Below are positions 8,589 through 17,728 of a DNA stretch of 64,000 nt, piece by piece. The position numbers and the translations under genes are program-made. Source of the DNA: Bog-756 sp963829235 (lineage in GTDB: Bacteria > Actinomycetota > Acidimicrobiia > Acidimicrobiales > RAAP-2); assembly GCA_963829235.1 (NCBI GenBank), contig CAWHIF010000002.1, forward strand, positions 1-64,000, written 5' to 3'. The notes beneath the pieces are model-generated. The model did no database searches. It worked only from the letters and a program-made list of their open reading frames with translations, and had not been told where the DNA came from. Numbering within the stretch: the stretch's first letter is position 1; each line of letters opens with the position of its first letter.

Positions 8589-9650
8589 TCAGACTGCGCG
8601 GCGACGGACGAGCCAGACGGTCACGACGATGAGCAGGACCGACAGTGCGAGCAGCCAACCGCTTTCGATCCACTGGAACGCCCAGAACCGGCTGGCCGGC
8701 TGGTAGCTGGTCCAGAACGTGAAACCGTGCTGAGCCAGGCACTGGAGGGGATTCCCCGACCCCGACCCGCCGCCCTTGCCGAGGCCGGCCTGAGCGGGGC
8801 AGTACTGCTGGTAGATCGGAAAGGTCGGCGGTCCGGTGAAGACGACCCGACCGCCCCTGCTCCCCCATTGGCTCACGATCCGCGAGGCACCCGGCACATT
8901 GAGCCCCTTGATGATGAGCGGAGTCAGGTAGTGCATTCGTAGCCACCCCCCCGTAGCGAAGGCGAGCGCTCCGTAAACAGCCAGAGTGGCCACGATGGCA
9001 GGGACGACTCTGCGAATGAGCACGCCAGCAAGGGCGCCGATTGCGAATGCGGCAAGGGTCCACGCGGTAAATGCAAGACCGCGCTGCTCGAACACACCAG
9101 GATTCAGGGGATCGAACGTGGAAAGGGACAAGGACTGATTGCCCGAGGCGAAATACGGCTGGTAGTACCACGAGGCCAACACGCTGAGGGAAGCGCTGGC
9201 GATGGCCACAATGACTCCGAGCGAAACCAACTTGCCGAGCGTCCAACGCCAACGGCCGAAGCCCTGGGTCCATGCGTATCGGAAGGTACCGGCCTCAAAC
9301 TCGCGAGCGAGCATTGGTGCCCCGACGAACGCTCCAATCAAGGGCGGCACGACCAGGAAGAGAACGCCGTTGGACAGAAAGTTGCCGATGCCGTTGAAGT
9401 TGGCGACCGTGGCACTGCACGCTGCCGAGTTCGCTGGATGGCAGGCAGTCGCCGCACTGTAGGCATGGTGTAACCGCAGCCCGACGATCAGCAAACAGAG
9501 GGCCAGCGCGCCGATCAACGCGAACACGCCGATGAGTGCCGTGCGGTGTTGCCTCCAGGTAACCCAGGCCATCCGTCGCCAGGGCAGCGGTTCCAGGTCG
9601 GTGTTCTCCTTCGCGACCGCGAGTGCGGACATCGTGCCCAGCGCGGTCAC
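8589..9650 (-). CDS. ABC transporter permease
   Basis: This 353-residue membrane protein has six or more hydrophobic segments: one near residues 38-56 (VFALIGALALCLLIVGL), others around 95-115, 150-170, 200-250, and a last one at 325-345 before the end VWLVRRRAV. The LAREFEAGTFRYAWTQGFGR stretch in the first cytoplasmic loop is typical of ABC-2-type permeases of YtrA-like operons. It presumably forms the membrane channel for the ATPase encoded upstream, with which its ATG overlaps (9647-9650). The large extracytoplasmic loop before the last helix contains two cysteines. The substrate cannot be read from the sequence. Confidence 0.8.
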   Translation of the reverse strand: MTALGTMSALAVAKENTDLEPLPWRRMAWVTWRQHRTALIGVFALIGALALCLLIVGLRLHHAYSAATACHPANSAACSATVANFNGIGNFLSNGVLFLVVPPLIGAFVGAPMLAREFEAGTFRYAWTQGFGRWRWTLGKLVSLGVIVAIASASLSVLASWYYQPYFASGNQSLSLSTFDPLNPGVFEQRGLAFTAWTLAAFAIGALAGVLIRRVVPAIVATLAVYGALAFATGGWLRMHYLTPLIIKGLNVPGASRIVSQWGSRGGRVVFTGPPTFPIYQQYCPAQAGLGKGGGSGSGNPLQCLAQHGFTFWTSYQPASRFWAFQWIESGWLLALSVLLIVVTVWLVRRRAV

Positions 9651-10558
9651 CTCGTCACCTCCGAGGGGTGGGCGTCACAATTGCTGACCGGGCCAGGCAG
9701 AGCGTCGGCGCCCGGCTCACGCAGATATGCCAAGGCGAGCTCTTCCAGGCCTACCGGATGCGCCTCCCAACCAGGTGGGACCGGGTCGTCCGCGCTGGAC
9801 CGAACCAGCAGGTGAGCCTGGGCATCACCCTGGCGGACATGCACAACCGGCCGTTCGTCGTATCGATTGGCCGCGGCGGTTGGGCCAGTCAGCACGCGGT
9901 GGCCAGCCAACAGATCGTCGACCTCGCCGGCCACCTGGATGCGACCCAGGGACATCATGATTAGATAGTCGGCCACCCGCTCGAGTTCGGCGAGCACGTG
10001 CGAGGACAGGAGCACGGACACGCCGTCCTCGGCCGCCGCCGTCAGCACCGTGGCCATGAAATCGTGGCGGGCAATTGGGTCGAGCATTGCCACTGGCTCA
10101 TCGAGCACGAGGAGGCGCGGTCGGCGGGCCAGCGCCAATGTCAACGCGAGCTGGGCCTGCTGTCCGCCCGACAGCTTGCCCACCTTGCGCTTCTGCGGGA
10201 TGCCCAGCCCGGCCAACCGGGCCTGGGCGTAGGCCTGATCGAACTGCCGGTTGAGATTGCGGGTGACATGCAGCATGTCGGCGGCGGAGAGGTTCTTGTA
10301 CAGCGGTGTGTCCTGGGCAACAAAAGCGATCCCGTCGAGTGCGGGCAGCGAGCCGGCACGACAACCGCCGAGAACGGTCAGCTCACCGCTCGTCGGCCGT
10401 GCCAACCCGACTGCGAGATTGAGCAACGTCGACTTTCCCGCACCGTTCGGTCCGACCAGCGCAACCACGTGCCCTTCGGGGATCGCCAGGCTGCAGTTCT
10501 GGAGCGCTTTGTTCGCACCATAGGACTTACCGAGGCCGTAGGTCTCGACGACGTTCAT
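9647..10558 (-). CDS. ABC transporter ATP-binding protein
   Basis: This 303-residue ABC ATPase has a Walker A GPNGAGKST near residue 38, a Q-loop (FVAQDTPLYKNL), the signature KLSGGQQAQLALTLALA, a Walker B RLLVLDEPV, and an H-loop (LLSSHVLAEL). About 80 C-terminal residues follow the nucleotide-binding domain and may contact the permease. It overlaps the GntR regulator upstream and the permease downstream by four bases each, so the three form one operon typical of GntR/YtrA-regulated ABC exporters that respond to cell-envelope stress or antibiotics. That role is inferred from the family layout. Confidence 0.88.
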   Translation of the reverse strand: MNVVETYGLGKSYGANKALQNCSLAIPEGHVVALVGPNGAGKSTLLNLAVGLARPTSGELTVLGGCRAGSLPALDGIAFVAQDTPLYKNLSAADMLHVTRNLNRQFDQAYAQARLAGLGIPQKRKVGKLSGGQQAQLALTLALARRPRLLVLDEPVAMLDPIARHDFMATVLTAAAEDGVSVLLSSHVLAELERVADYLIMMSLGRIQVAGEVDDLLAGHRVLTGPTAAANRYDERPVVHVRQGDAQAHLLVRSSADDPVPPGWEAHPVGLEELALAYLREPGADALPGPVSNCDAHPSEVTR

Positions 10559-11037
10559 GCGACACCCTCCTTTTCGCCGCTTTGGATGCCTGAGTGCGAG
10601 CCGCTGGGCCGCTCATAAAAATTCCGCAGCTCGCTTGCGATGAGCGCCACGATTCCGTGCTCGTCAAGACCTGCCGTGTCGGCCTTGGCCAGCCAGGCGT
10701 TCAGGGAACGTCGAAGTCCGGTCAACTCGGGGAGCGCGACCTGCTTGAGCGTCGCCGAGATGAAGGTGCCCTGGCCCGGTCGCCCAACGAGGAGGCCCTT
10801 GGTCTCCAGCTCGCGGTATGCCTTTGACACCGTGTTCGGATTGATGGCCAATGATGCGACGACATCCCTGACCTTGGGCAGCTGGTCACCAGGCTTGAGG
10901 TAGCCGAGTCGCAGTGCATGCTCGACCTGATGGACGAGCTGAAGATAGGTCGGCACTCCTGAAGCAGGGTCGAGCCGGAACTCGATCGGTGAGATCCGAT
11001 CGCCCACCCGGTCGTTATCCTTCTGTCCTATTGTCAT
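10555..11037 (-). CDS. GntR-family regulator (YtrA-like)
   Basis: This 160-residue regulator has an N-terminal winged helix with the GntR hallmark (PTYLQLVHQVEHALRLGYLK, PGDQLPKVRDV, and NPNTVSKAYRELETKGLL). It has a short C-terminal helical region of only about 70 residues, as in YtrA-type members that lack a large effector domain. It is the first gene of an operon with the ABC ATPase and permease (four-base overlap) and most likely represses it. A palindrome covering the start codon (11031-11044) is the likely operator. No ribosome binding site is present, so the mRNA may be leaderless. Confidence 0.87.
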   Translation of the reverse strand: MTIGQKDNDRVGDRISPIEFRLDPASGVPTYLQLVHQVEHALRLGYLKPGDQLPKVRDVVASLAINPNTVSKAYRELETKGLLVGRPGQGTFISATLKQVALPELTGLRRSLNAWLAKADTAGLDEHGIVALIASELRNFYERPSGSHSGIQSGEKEGVA

Positions 11038-11044
11038 AAGACAA
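11031..11044. promoter_or_regulatory. operator-like palindrome over the GntR start codon
   Basis: TTGTC-ATAA-GACAA is a perfect 5-bp inverted repeat whose centre contains the start codon (11035-11037, minus strand). A TTGACC (minus strand) lies about 13 bases upstream. Binding here would block initiation, which fits autorepression by a YtrA-like GntR protein. This assignment is inferred. Confidence 0.5.
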
Positions 11045-11324
11045 CACTAAAGTGGTCAACCTCGCAATGTCAAGCACAGGAGAGGCCCGAGAGGTAGTCG
11101 CCCTCGCCCCAGCACGGTTGACAGGACACGGAGTCTCCCGCCCATGAAGTGCTCTGCCGCCTCCGTCGAGGTGTTCGACACGGTGGTCGCTCTGAGCGCC
11201 ACGGACAGCTCAAGTGCCCCACCTTGACTTCGTCGTATCCAAGTGGGGCATTGGCTCCGAGGTGCCGTCCATGAGCGGTTCGCGGTGGGCGAGCACATCC
11301 GGTCGATAACCGCCGCCATTGGTG

Positions 11325-11831
11325 TTAAGCGTCACCACCCCGACCGCTTAGGGACAGCGGGGCTATCCGAAATACCGGGGTCCGAGGTGCGAGCGCTTCG
11401 CACTGTTCGATCGACGCGTTGCGAGACAGCTTCAAATGCGGGCGTCCGCCTGGAGCGACTTCGGCATAACGGCGGATGATCGGTGGGCGGTCCTCGATCG
11501 CCACTTCTTCAAGCCTGACGGGCTCCGCACGGCCACGACGCAGGATCGCGACGCCATCAGCGGCGCGAATGTTCTTGACCCAGTTTGCGCTGTCGCCCAG
11601 CATGGACACCAGGTACTCGACACCCTCCCAATCTGCGATGACTACTGGGAGGGTTCTCTGCTGACCGCTTCGCCTGCCGATGACCTCGAGAGTGGCAGCT
11701 CGTCCAGGCATGAGGCCAGCCCCGAAGACAAGACCCGAAAGACGGTTCTGCGGTTTCGCCAGCCAATTCGGCCGACCGGAGCGGTACATCCACCGCGAGT
11801 ACCGCTGAAACAACTGGCCGATCGAATCCAT
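11325..11831 (-). CDS. nitroreductase-family deazaflavin-dependent oxidoreductase
   Basis: This protein of about 168 residues resembles the Ddn/F420-dependent nitroreductase-like family of the split beta-barrel fold: LEVIGRRSGQQRTLPVVIAD, then a VSMLGDSANWVKNIRAADGV core and a conserved ERP-like region (EDRPPIIRRYAEVAPGGRP). Such proteins use reduced F420 in actinobacteria to reduce quinones or nitro compounds. The ATG at 11831 begins MDSIGQLFQRYSRW; the longer frame up to 12005 merely reads through a tRNA-Glu fragment and is rejected. The gene lies just outside the left boundary of the integrative element. Confidence 0.78.
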   Translation of the reverse strand: MDSIGQLFQRYSRWMYRSGRPNWLAKPQNRLSGLVFGAGLMPGRAATLEVIGRRSGQQRTLPVVIADWEGVEYLVSMLGDSANWVKNIRAADGVAILRRGRAEPVRLEEVAIEDRPPIIRRYAEVAPGGRPHLKLSRNASIEQCEALAPRTPVFRIAPLSLSGRGGDA

Positions 11832-11968
11832 GAGTACAGCGTGAACGTCCAGGCCGGCTCGAGCAAAGGGTCGATGGTCACAAGAATTCTTCAGCGCCTG
11901 CGATGTGGTCGCCCAGACCGGTGTTACTGAACTCCCCCACTCGACATGGCCTCCGACCAGCCACGACT

Positions 11969-12014
11969 CGAGCAGTCCCAACGGGGTTCGAACCCGTGTC
12001 TCCACCTTGAGAGG
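11969..12014. repeat. left attachment site copy (tRNA-Glu 3' fragment)
   Basis: 46 bp are identical to 19787-19832 and correspond to the T-arm, acceptor and anticodon-side 3' part of tRNA-Glu(CTC). No complete tRNA is present here. Identity ends at base 12015, where the sequence becomes CTAG instead of GTGG. This is the expected relic attachment site at the distal end of a tRNA-integrated element. Confidence 0.88.
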
Positions 12015-12669
12015 CTAGAAGGACCAGATGGAGCTACCGGGCTGACCTGCAAGAATCCCCCGTGAACAGGACCTGCGCGCAATCAAACACGTCCGCGAAC
12101 ACGCGGAATCGGCGGAACCCGCGCGATAACCACGCGATATTCCGATCCCTGATGGATCACCCGTGTAGCGGCATCACATTCGGACGTGTAGATAACTGGT
12201 CTTGCGGACCACTCAGCCGGTTACGGGGTGGTGAGGGACATGTCGTCCCAGTAGATGGCGGTGCCTTTGGTGGCTTTGGCGAAGTTGGGTTCCATGCCGG
12301 CAAGGACCTCGCTGGAGGTGACCTTGATGCCGGTGATGGCGAGCTGAGTCCAGGTGTTGGCCGCCAATGTCACAGTGGGTCCGTTGGCGCTGTTGATGTA
12401 GTTACCTTTCGAGGTCAGCAGGTCGACGTTGAGGTCGACTTGCACCGTGGCGGTGGCCCGTACCCAGATGCTGGCGGTGTAGGTCTTGGTGGAGGTGATC
12501 GGGGCGCACCAAGCGACGTTGGAGTCGAGGTCCCAACCGCCGCTGGTCGAGGTGGCGGTCTGGGCTAGTGACCACGACCCGGAGTGCACCACTGTTTGGG
12601 AGCGGGCCAGGGTTGATCCCCAGATGTCGGTCGGCACCCCGGCGGTCTCGAAGCCGGGGTCGGGGATCA

Positions 12670-14000
12670 GGTTCGTAGAAGGCCCGGCGGCCACGTAGGT
12701 GAAGGCGCTGCAGCGTCGGTGGCCGTGCCCCCGGTCGTCGTCGACCGAGACGTTGACCGCTCCGGCCGAGCCGACCGGGGTGGTGGCGGTGATCGAGGTG
12801 GCGGTAGTCAGCCGTGAAGGTGGCGGCGGTGGAGGTCCCGAAGTCGACGGGGGTGGCCCCGGACAGGTTGGTCCCGGTGATGGTGACCGAGGTCCCACCG
12901 GCCGTGGTCCCCGAGGTCGGGGTGATCGAGGTGATGGTCGGGGCGGCAGGTGGCGGGGCCACGTAGGTGTAGGCGGCTGGCGTCGGTGGCCGTGCCCCCG
13001 GCGGTCGTGACCGAGACGGTGACCGCTCCGGCCGACCGACCGGGGTGGTGGCGGTGATCGAGGTGGCGGTGTCAGCCGTGATGGTGGCGGCCGGTGGAGC
13101 CGAAGTTGACGGCGGTGGCCCCGGACAGGTTGGTCCCGGTGATGGTGACCGAGGTCCCACCGGCCGTGGTCCCAGAGGTCGGGGAGATCGACGGTGATGG
13201 TCGGGGCGGCAGGTGGCGAACGTAGGTGTAGGCGCTGGCGTCACTGGCCGTGCCCCCGGTGGTGGTGACCGAGACGTTGACCGCTCCGGCCGAGCCGACC
13301 GGGGTGGTGGCGGTGATCGAGGTGGCGGTGTCACCGTGATGGTGGCGGCCGTGGAGCCGAAGTCGACGGCGGTGGCCCCGGACAGGTTGGTCCCGGTGAT
13401 GGTGACCGAGGTCCCACCGGCCGTGGTCCCCGAGGTCGGGGTGATCGAGGTGATGGTCGGGGCGGCAGGGCGGAGCCACGTAGGTGAAGGCGCTGGCGTC
13501 GCTGGCCGTGCCCCCGGTCGTCGTGACCGAGACGGTGACCGCTCCGGCCGAGCCGGCCGGGGTGGTGGCGGTGATCGAGGTGGCGGTATCAGCCGTGATG
13601 GTGGCGGCCGTGGAGCCGAAGTTGACGGCGGTGGCCCCGGCCAGGTTGGTCCCGGTGATGGTGACCGAGGTCCCGCCGGCCGTGGTCCCAGAGGTCGGGG
13701 AGATCGAGGTGATGGTCGGGGCGGCGGTGGCGGAGCCACGTAGGTGTAGGCGCTCGGCGTCGCTGGCCGTGCCCGCCGGCCGTCGGTGACCGAGACGGTG
13801 ACCGTTCCGGCCGAGCCGGCCGGGGTGGTGGCGGTGATCGAGGTGGCGGTATCAGCCGTGATGGTGGCGGCCGTGGAGCCGAAGTCGACCGGGGTGGCCC
13901 CGGACAGGTTGGTCCCGGTGATGGTGACCGAGGTCCCGCCGGCCGTGGTCCCAGAGGTCGGGGAGATCTTGGTGATGGTCGGGGCGGCAGGTGGCGGAGC
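12670..14000 (-). repeat. about five tandem IPT/TIG-coding repeats
   Basis: About five copies of a unit near 265-270 bp each encode a SPTSGTTAGGTSV ... YTYVAPPP module. Copies are nearly identical at the DNA level, and differ mainly in one- or two-base indels that shift the frame. Such high identity favours recombination, replication slippage and misassembly. Confidence 0.7.
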
Positions 14001-14843
14001 CACGGTGCTGCCCTTACCCGTTCCGCTGAGCGGAACCTCGAGCGGGCCGTAGGGGGCGTTCTCTTGGATGGTCAGCGTGCCCGAGCTTCCGTAGGTCTCG
14101 TTCGGCGGGGTGACGGTCTGGGGTGCGAACGTGACTACGATGCCGCAGCTCGTACCGGGATTGATGGTTGTACAGGCCCCCAGACTGGCGGTGTAATCGA
14201 CCGAGTTGGTCGTGGCCGAACTGATGATCAGCGGGGCCGACCCCGTGTTGGTGACGGTCACGGTTTGATTCGCCGAGGTTCCCTCGGTCACGGTGTCCCA
14301 CTGCGCGGTGCGGGTAGGTGAGCTCGGCCTGGGGGCCCGAAGCGTTCCCGTTCGGGTCGTAGAGCTCTGCGCTGTCCAGAGGGGTGTAGCCGTCGTCGGG
14401 GCCATCACCACCCGCCACGAGGACAGTTCCGTTGCTGAGCAGGGTGGTGGTCTGGTTCTCGCGGGCCTGCGCCATGGTCGGCCCCGCGGCCCAGGCGTTG
14501 GTGGCGGGGTTGTAGATGTCGGTGGTGTACTGCATTGGGATCGCGGTGACGCCATTCACGTCCTCGGCAAGAGACCCCCCGTCGCCGACTGTTCCGCCGG
14601 TCACCAACACCGAGCCGCTTTCGAGAACCACTGCTGCGGCGTCGTAGCGACTGGCCGTCATCGCTCCCGCCGAAGTCCAGGTGCCCGATGACGGGTTATA
14701 GAGGTCGGCATTCGGCTCGCCGAAGGCGATCGGTTGGTCCGCGGTGTTAGTGGAGTTTATGAGTCCGCCGGCCACCAGCACATCGCCATCGGCTAGCAGA
14801 CTAGCTGTGGCCTCATCGTGTTCGTAGAGCATGTTCCCAGTGC

Positions 14844-15340
14844 CCTGCCACGTCCCAGTAGTCGGGTTGTACAGCTCGGCGCTCGCGAGCCCGACCCCGC
14901 TGGCGTTTGAGCCGCCCGCCTCTAGTACCTCGCCGTTTTGCAGCAGCGTGGCGGTTGCCCCTGTCCGAGCCGCGGTCATCGACCCCGTTACCTGCCACGT
15001 CCCAGTAGTCGGGTTGTACAGCTCGGCGCTCGCGAGCGGCACCCCGCTGGCGTTTGAGCCGCCCGCCTCTAGTACCTCGCCGTTTTGCAGCAGCGTGGCG
15101 GTTGCGTCTGCCCGACCGTCTGTCATCGACCCAGTCAGTTGCCACGTCCCAGTAGCCGGGTTGTACAGCTCGGCGCTGGCCAGCGACGGGTTGGGCATTG
15201 GCCCGCTGAAACTGTTCCCGCCGACTTCGAGGACTTCGCCGTCCGGAAGCAGGGTGGCTGTAGCCTCTGTCCGAGCAGCTGCCATCGACCCGGTCAGTTG
15301 CCACGTCCCAGTAGCCGGGTTGTACAGCTCGGCGCTGGCC
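14844..15340 (-). repeat. tandem Kelch-coding repeats with 147-bp period
   Basis: A sequence beginning GCCACGTCCCAGTAG recurs at 14847, 14994, 15141 and 15300, giving two exact periods of 147 bp (49 codons) and one of 159 bp. The units encode Kelch-type beta-propeller blades. The two copies around 14850-15110 are nearly identical over more than 100 bases. Confidence 0.7.
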
Positions 15341-15603
15341 AGCATCGGCGAGTTGGCGCTGGTACTGTTGCCGCCGGCCTCGAGTACCTCGCCGTTCGGC
15401 AGGAGCGTGGCCGTTGCCTGCGTCCGAGCGGCGGTCATGTTTCCGGTCGGCGTCCACGATCCGACCGTCGCCGCCGAGGCCGCCGGACTTGCAGCGACGT
15501 TGATCGTGGCCACGAGAGCAATCAATAGGGCGAGAAGGCTGCCTAACACTGCCGCGATCCGGCCAACCCGCCGAACTCCTACAACTCGTCGCTCATGGTT
15601 CAT

Positions 15604-16162
15604 GATGGGACTTCCTTCCGCCTTCCGCGCGGGGAGAACTGAATGCCGTTCTCAGGTGCGAACCTACGGAGGCGTAGGCGAAGCGACAACCCTAGATTTC
15701 GCAGTACGACCCTTCATATTGGGTATTACGACCCTACGAATTGGGGGTCTACTACGTATGTGCCCTGCTAGAACGATGGCGGCCGATCGTGAGGGAGTGC
15801 CTTGCCCTCGTCGTCGACCGCTCGGGGCCACCACGACCAGTGGATTGCCATGCACTCTGGGGCGAAATGACTTGTGGTCTCCTAACGGCCGCCCGGCGGC
15901 ACAACGGTCGATGTCCCCCATCTTCTGTTCGTCGTGACGCCACAGCCGAGGACTCGAAGCCGGGGGGTTCAGGCGGGTTGGGGCGGTCGAACCAGTCGGC
16001 CCAGATCGATGAAGGTTGCATCGGGACTCTGAACACATCGGCCTCCGACCTGGCCTGACCGACAACTTCCCCGGGCCCCATCCCATCGCGCTATCGTCCG
16101 AATGACAGCGATGTAACTCGTCCTCATCCTGCACTTTCACCTTGGGCGAACGAAGGATTCAC
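15604..16162. other. 559-bp divergent intergenic region of the mobile element
   Basis: No gene is supported. The region separates the minus-strand cargo gene from the plus-strand excisionase/rep genes and must hold both promoters. A pair of 19-bp direct repeats lies at 15705-15745, and a CGTAGG/CCTACG pair around 15664-15676. The rest shows no recognisable feature. Confidence 0.4.
15705..15745. promoter_or_regulatory. two 22-bp-spaced direct repeats upstream of the cargo gene
   Basis: TACGACCCT-N4-ATTGGG occurs at 15705-15723 and again at 15727-15745. The 22-bp period puts both copies on the same face of the helix, about 100-140 bases upstream of the cargo start at 15603. This is the layout of a double activator or repressor site; the regulator is unknown. 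Confidence 0.45.
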
Positions 16163-16372
16163 ATGGAAACACAGACTGAAATCTCAACCGATCAGCTGGG
16201 CTACACGATCAAGCAAGCCTGCAAGTTGATTCCCTGCTCACGGTCGTTCCTCTACCGCAACATCCGGGATGGCCACATCCGATCCACCCGGTACGGGGCC
16301 AAGGTGCTCATCTCCCATCAGGCCATCCTCGAGTTCCTCGGTGACGCCCCGGCACAGGTGGCGGACCGATGA
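16163..16372 (+). CDS. excisionase-like helix-turn-helix protein
   Basis: This 69-residue protein has a MerR/Xis-type (HTH_17) fold: YTIKQACKLIPCSRSFLYRN forms the recognition region, and GHIRSTRYGAKVLISHQAIL forms the wing and final helix. Such proteins bend DNA for excision or act as small regulators. The ATG at 16163 has a GAAGGA site upstream; a GTG-like upstream extension is not needed. Its stop overlaps the start of the Rep-like gene as ATGA, and it is the first plus-strand gene of the element. Excisionase is the most probable role, given the integrase at the other end. Confidence 0.78.
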   Translation: METQTEISTDQLGYTIKQACKLIPCSRSFLYRNIRDGHIRSTRYGAKVLISHQAILEFLGDAPAQVADR

Positions 16373-17394
16373 CCGATTTCACCCGATCGGAGAATCCAGC
16401 ATCTGGGACGGCCAACAACACCCGCCAGGACTGCTCTAGCAGTGTGTATTGTTCGCGAAATTCCGCAGCGGTCGGGGTGGACAAGCTCACGCTCCGGTTC
16501 AGGACAACGTCATCCACGATGGAAAGGCCCAGGTTCCACCGTGAGGTCGAGTACCAGCACCACCGCTTCTGGATCGATGCCTACGGGCTCTATGCCAGGG
16601 TCGAGTTCAACCCGTCGAGGATCATCGACCCCTACGGGGTCAGTCTGGCCTCGGTGGAGGACACCATCCCTGCCACCGAGGGTGTGTGGGGGCTCGTGAA
16701 CGCGCATGTGAGCTCGTCGGGTCCGCTGTCGTCGGCCGAAGTCACTCGCCTGGATCTCGCCAGGGATTTCGGAGGTGTTCAGCAACCGGCCTCGTTCCTA
16801 CGGGCCGTGTCAGTCCTGAACCGCGCCTACCAGGACGATCCGCACTTTTTTACCGACGCCTGCACCGGGGATATCAAGTCCCTGATGGTCGGGAGCAAGG
16901 ACAACCGCGTTCGGCTCTACCGCAAGGACCTGGAGTCCCCCGGCGTGGCCCCGCCTGGGACCATCAGATGGGAATGGCAGGGCCGAGGTCGCCCGCTCGA
17001 CCGCTACGGCATCGAGTCATTCGGCGACCTCACCCCGCAGCTTGCCCAACAGATCGCCGAAGATCGGTGGGACTGGTCCAAGATGTGGACGGAGGTCGCC
17101 ATGGTTCCCGACCCCCTCGCAGCATTCGACGCCCTGGGGCTCTCGGAGACGGTGACCTCCCGGCTCTTCGTCGGCCAGCTGCGGCTCTCGACCCAGGGGG
17201 TGTGGCCATCCAGCCCCTACGCAAGAAAGCAGCTCCGGGACCACATCGGCGAGCATGGGTTCATCATGGAGATGGAGCCGTCGACGAGCACGTCTGGTCT
17301 CGGCCTGGCTCAGCGACTCGATTGGCCCACCGGCCTGAGCATCTCGACCACCGTCAGCTCCGGTGTCACCGTCAGCCCGCCGGTCGAACAGTGA
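16369..17394 (+). CDS. putative replication initiator (rolling-circle Rep-like)
   Basis: This 341-residue soluble protein shows features of replication initiators of small plasmids and filamentous phages (phage II/X or Rep_trans type): an early VDKLTLRF strand, VEFNPSRIIDPYG, the central VTRLDLARDFGG, a KDNRVRLYRKDLE motif, and IRWEWQGRGRPL. The family is assigned by motif resemblance only, and the catalytic tyrosine cannot be assigned with confidence. The start overlaps the excisionase stop. A Rep in an integrated element implies a replicating circular stage. The last 60 residues are Ser/Thr-rich and low in complexity. Confidence 0.6.
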   Translation: MTDFTRSENPASGTANNTRQDCSSSVYCSRNSAAVGVDKLTLRFRTTSSTMERPRFHREVEYQHHRFWIDAYGLYARVEFNPSRIIDPYGVSLASVEDTIPATEGVWGLVNAHVSSSGPLSSAEVTRLDLARDFGGVQQPASFLRAVSVLNRAYQDDPHFFTDACTGDIKSLMVGSKDNRVRLYRKDLESPGVAPPGTIRWEWQGRGRPLDRYGIESFGDLTPQLAQQIAEDRWDWSKMWTEVAMVPDPLAAFDALGLSETVTSRLFVGQLRLSTQGVWPSSPYARKQLRDHIGEHGFIMEMEPSTSTSGLGLAQRLDWPTGLSISTTVSSGVTVSPPVEQ

Positions 17395-17503
17395 CCTACC
17401 TGGACCTACCAGGCCATGGAACTCCCCCATTCGGACCTAGGCCAGGTGTAGTGCACTCATGCCCGTGTCGAACCGTGTTCTCGCGGTGTAGGTCTGGGCA
17501 CCG

Positions 17504-17683
17504 ATGAACCTGAGTGACCTCGACATCCAGAGGGCAGCCGACATCATCGCCACCCTCGTAGCCAAGATCGAGTCCGACGAGATGGACGCGCCTGCCGGCG
17601 TAGTGGCCCAGCTGGAGGGCGCGGCGATGGCTCTGCGGTCACTGTCCGGCGAGCCCGACCGGGCCGAGGACAAACCGTCATGA
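17504..17683 (+). CDS. 59-residue hypothetical protein of the mobile element
   Basis: A short frame from an ATG at 17504 to a TGA at 17681-17683 encodes a helical acidic protein, MNLSDLDIQRAADIIATLVA and onwards, ending in EDKPS. Alternating Ile, Leu and Ala with charged residues suggests an amphipathic helix pair. It sits between the Rep-like gene and the serine recombinase on the same strand. No strong ribosome binding site is visible. Function unknown. Confidence 0.5.
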   Translation: MNLSDLDIQRAADIIATLVAKIESDEMDAPAGVVAQLEGAAMALRSLSGEPDRAEDKPS

Positions 17684-17728
17684 CATTGAGGACTTACACT
17701 AAACGGTCGTTTCGTGTATGACTTGCTC

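Larger units (their letters stand above)
12221..15603 (-). pseudogene. large secreted Kelch - Ig-like - IPT/TIG - carbohydrate-binding protein, multiply frameshifted
   Basis: From an ATG at 15603 (ribosome binding site GGAAGGAAG), the protein begins with a basic region and a hydrophobic signal helix (VLGSLLALLIALVATINVA, with an ASAA cleavage region). At least six Kelch-type repeats follow (SMTAARTGATATLLQNGEV, ELYNPTTGTW) to about 14330. Then come an Ig-like segment (TVTVTNTGSAPLIISS), a proline linker, about five IPT/TIG repeats (SPTSGTTAGGTSVTITGTNL) and a C-terminal carbohydrate-binding-like domain (PDPGFETAGVPTDIWGSTL ... IYWDDMSL). The frame changes near 14310 and several times between 13790 and 12650, so no single ORF encodes it. 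Intact length would be about 1100 residues. It is the only cargo of the mobile element, and a role in surface adhesion or polysaccharide binding is inferred. Confidence 0.75.

Noticed and set aside
11832..12005. A longer start for the deazaflavin nitroreductase reaching to 12005
   Set aside because: The extra residues are read from the tRNA-Glu fragment (METRVRTPLG), which is part of the attachment repeat, and the family does not have such an extension.
12402..14555. 717-codon frame read as an independent Ser/Pro-rich protein
   Set aside because: It is a mixture of true IPT-coding stretches and shifted repeats of the same cargo gene, not a separate gene.
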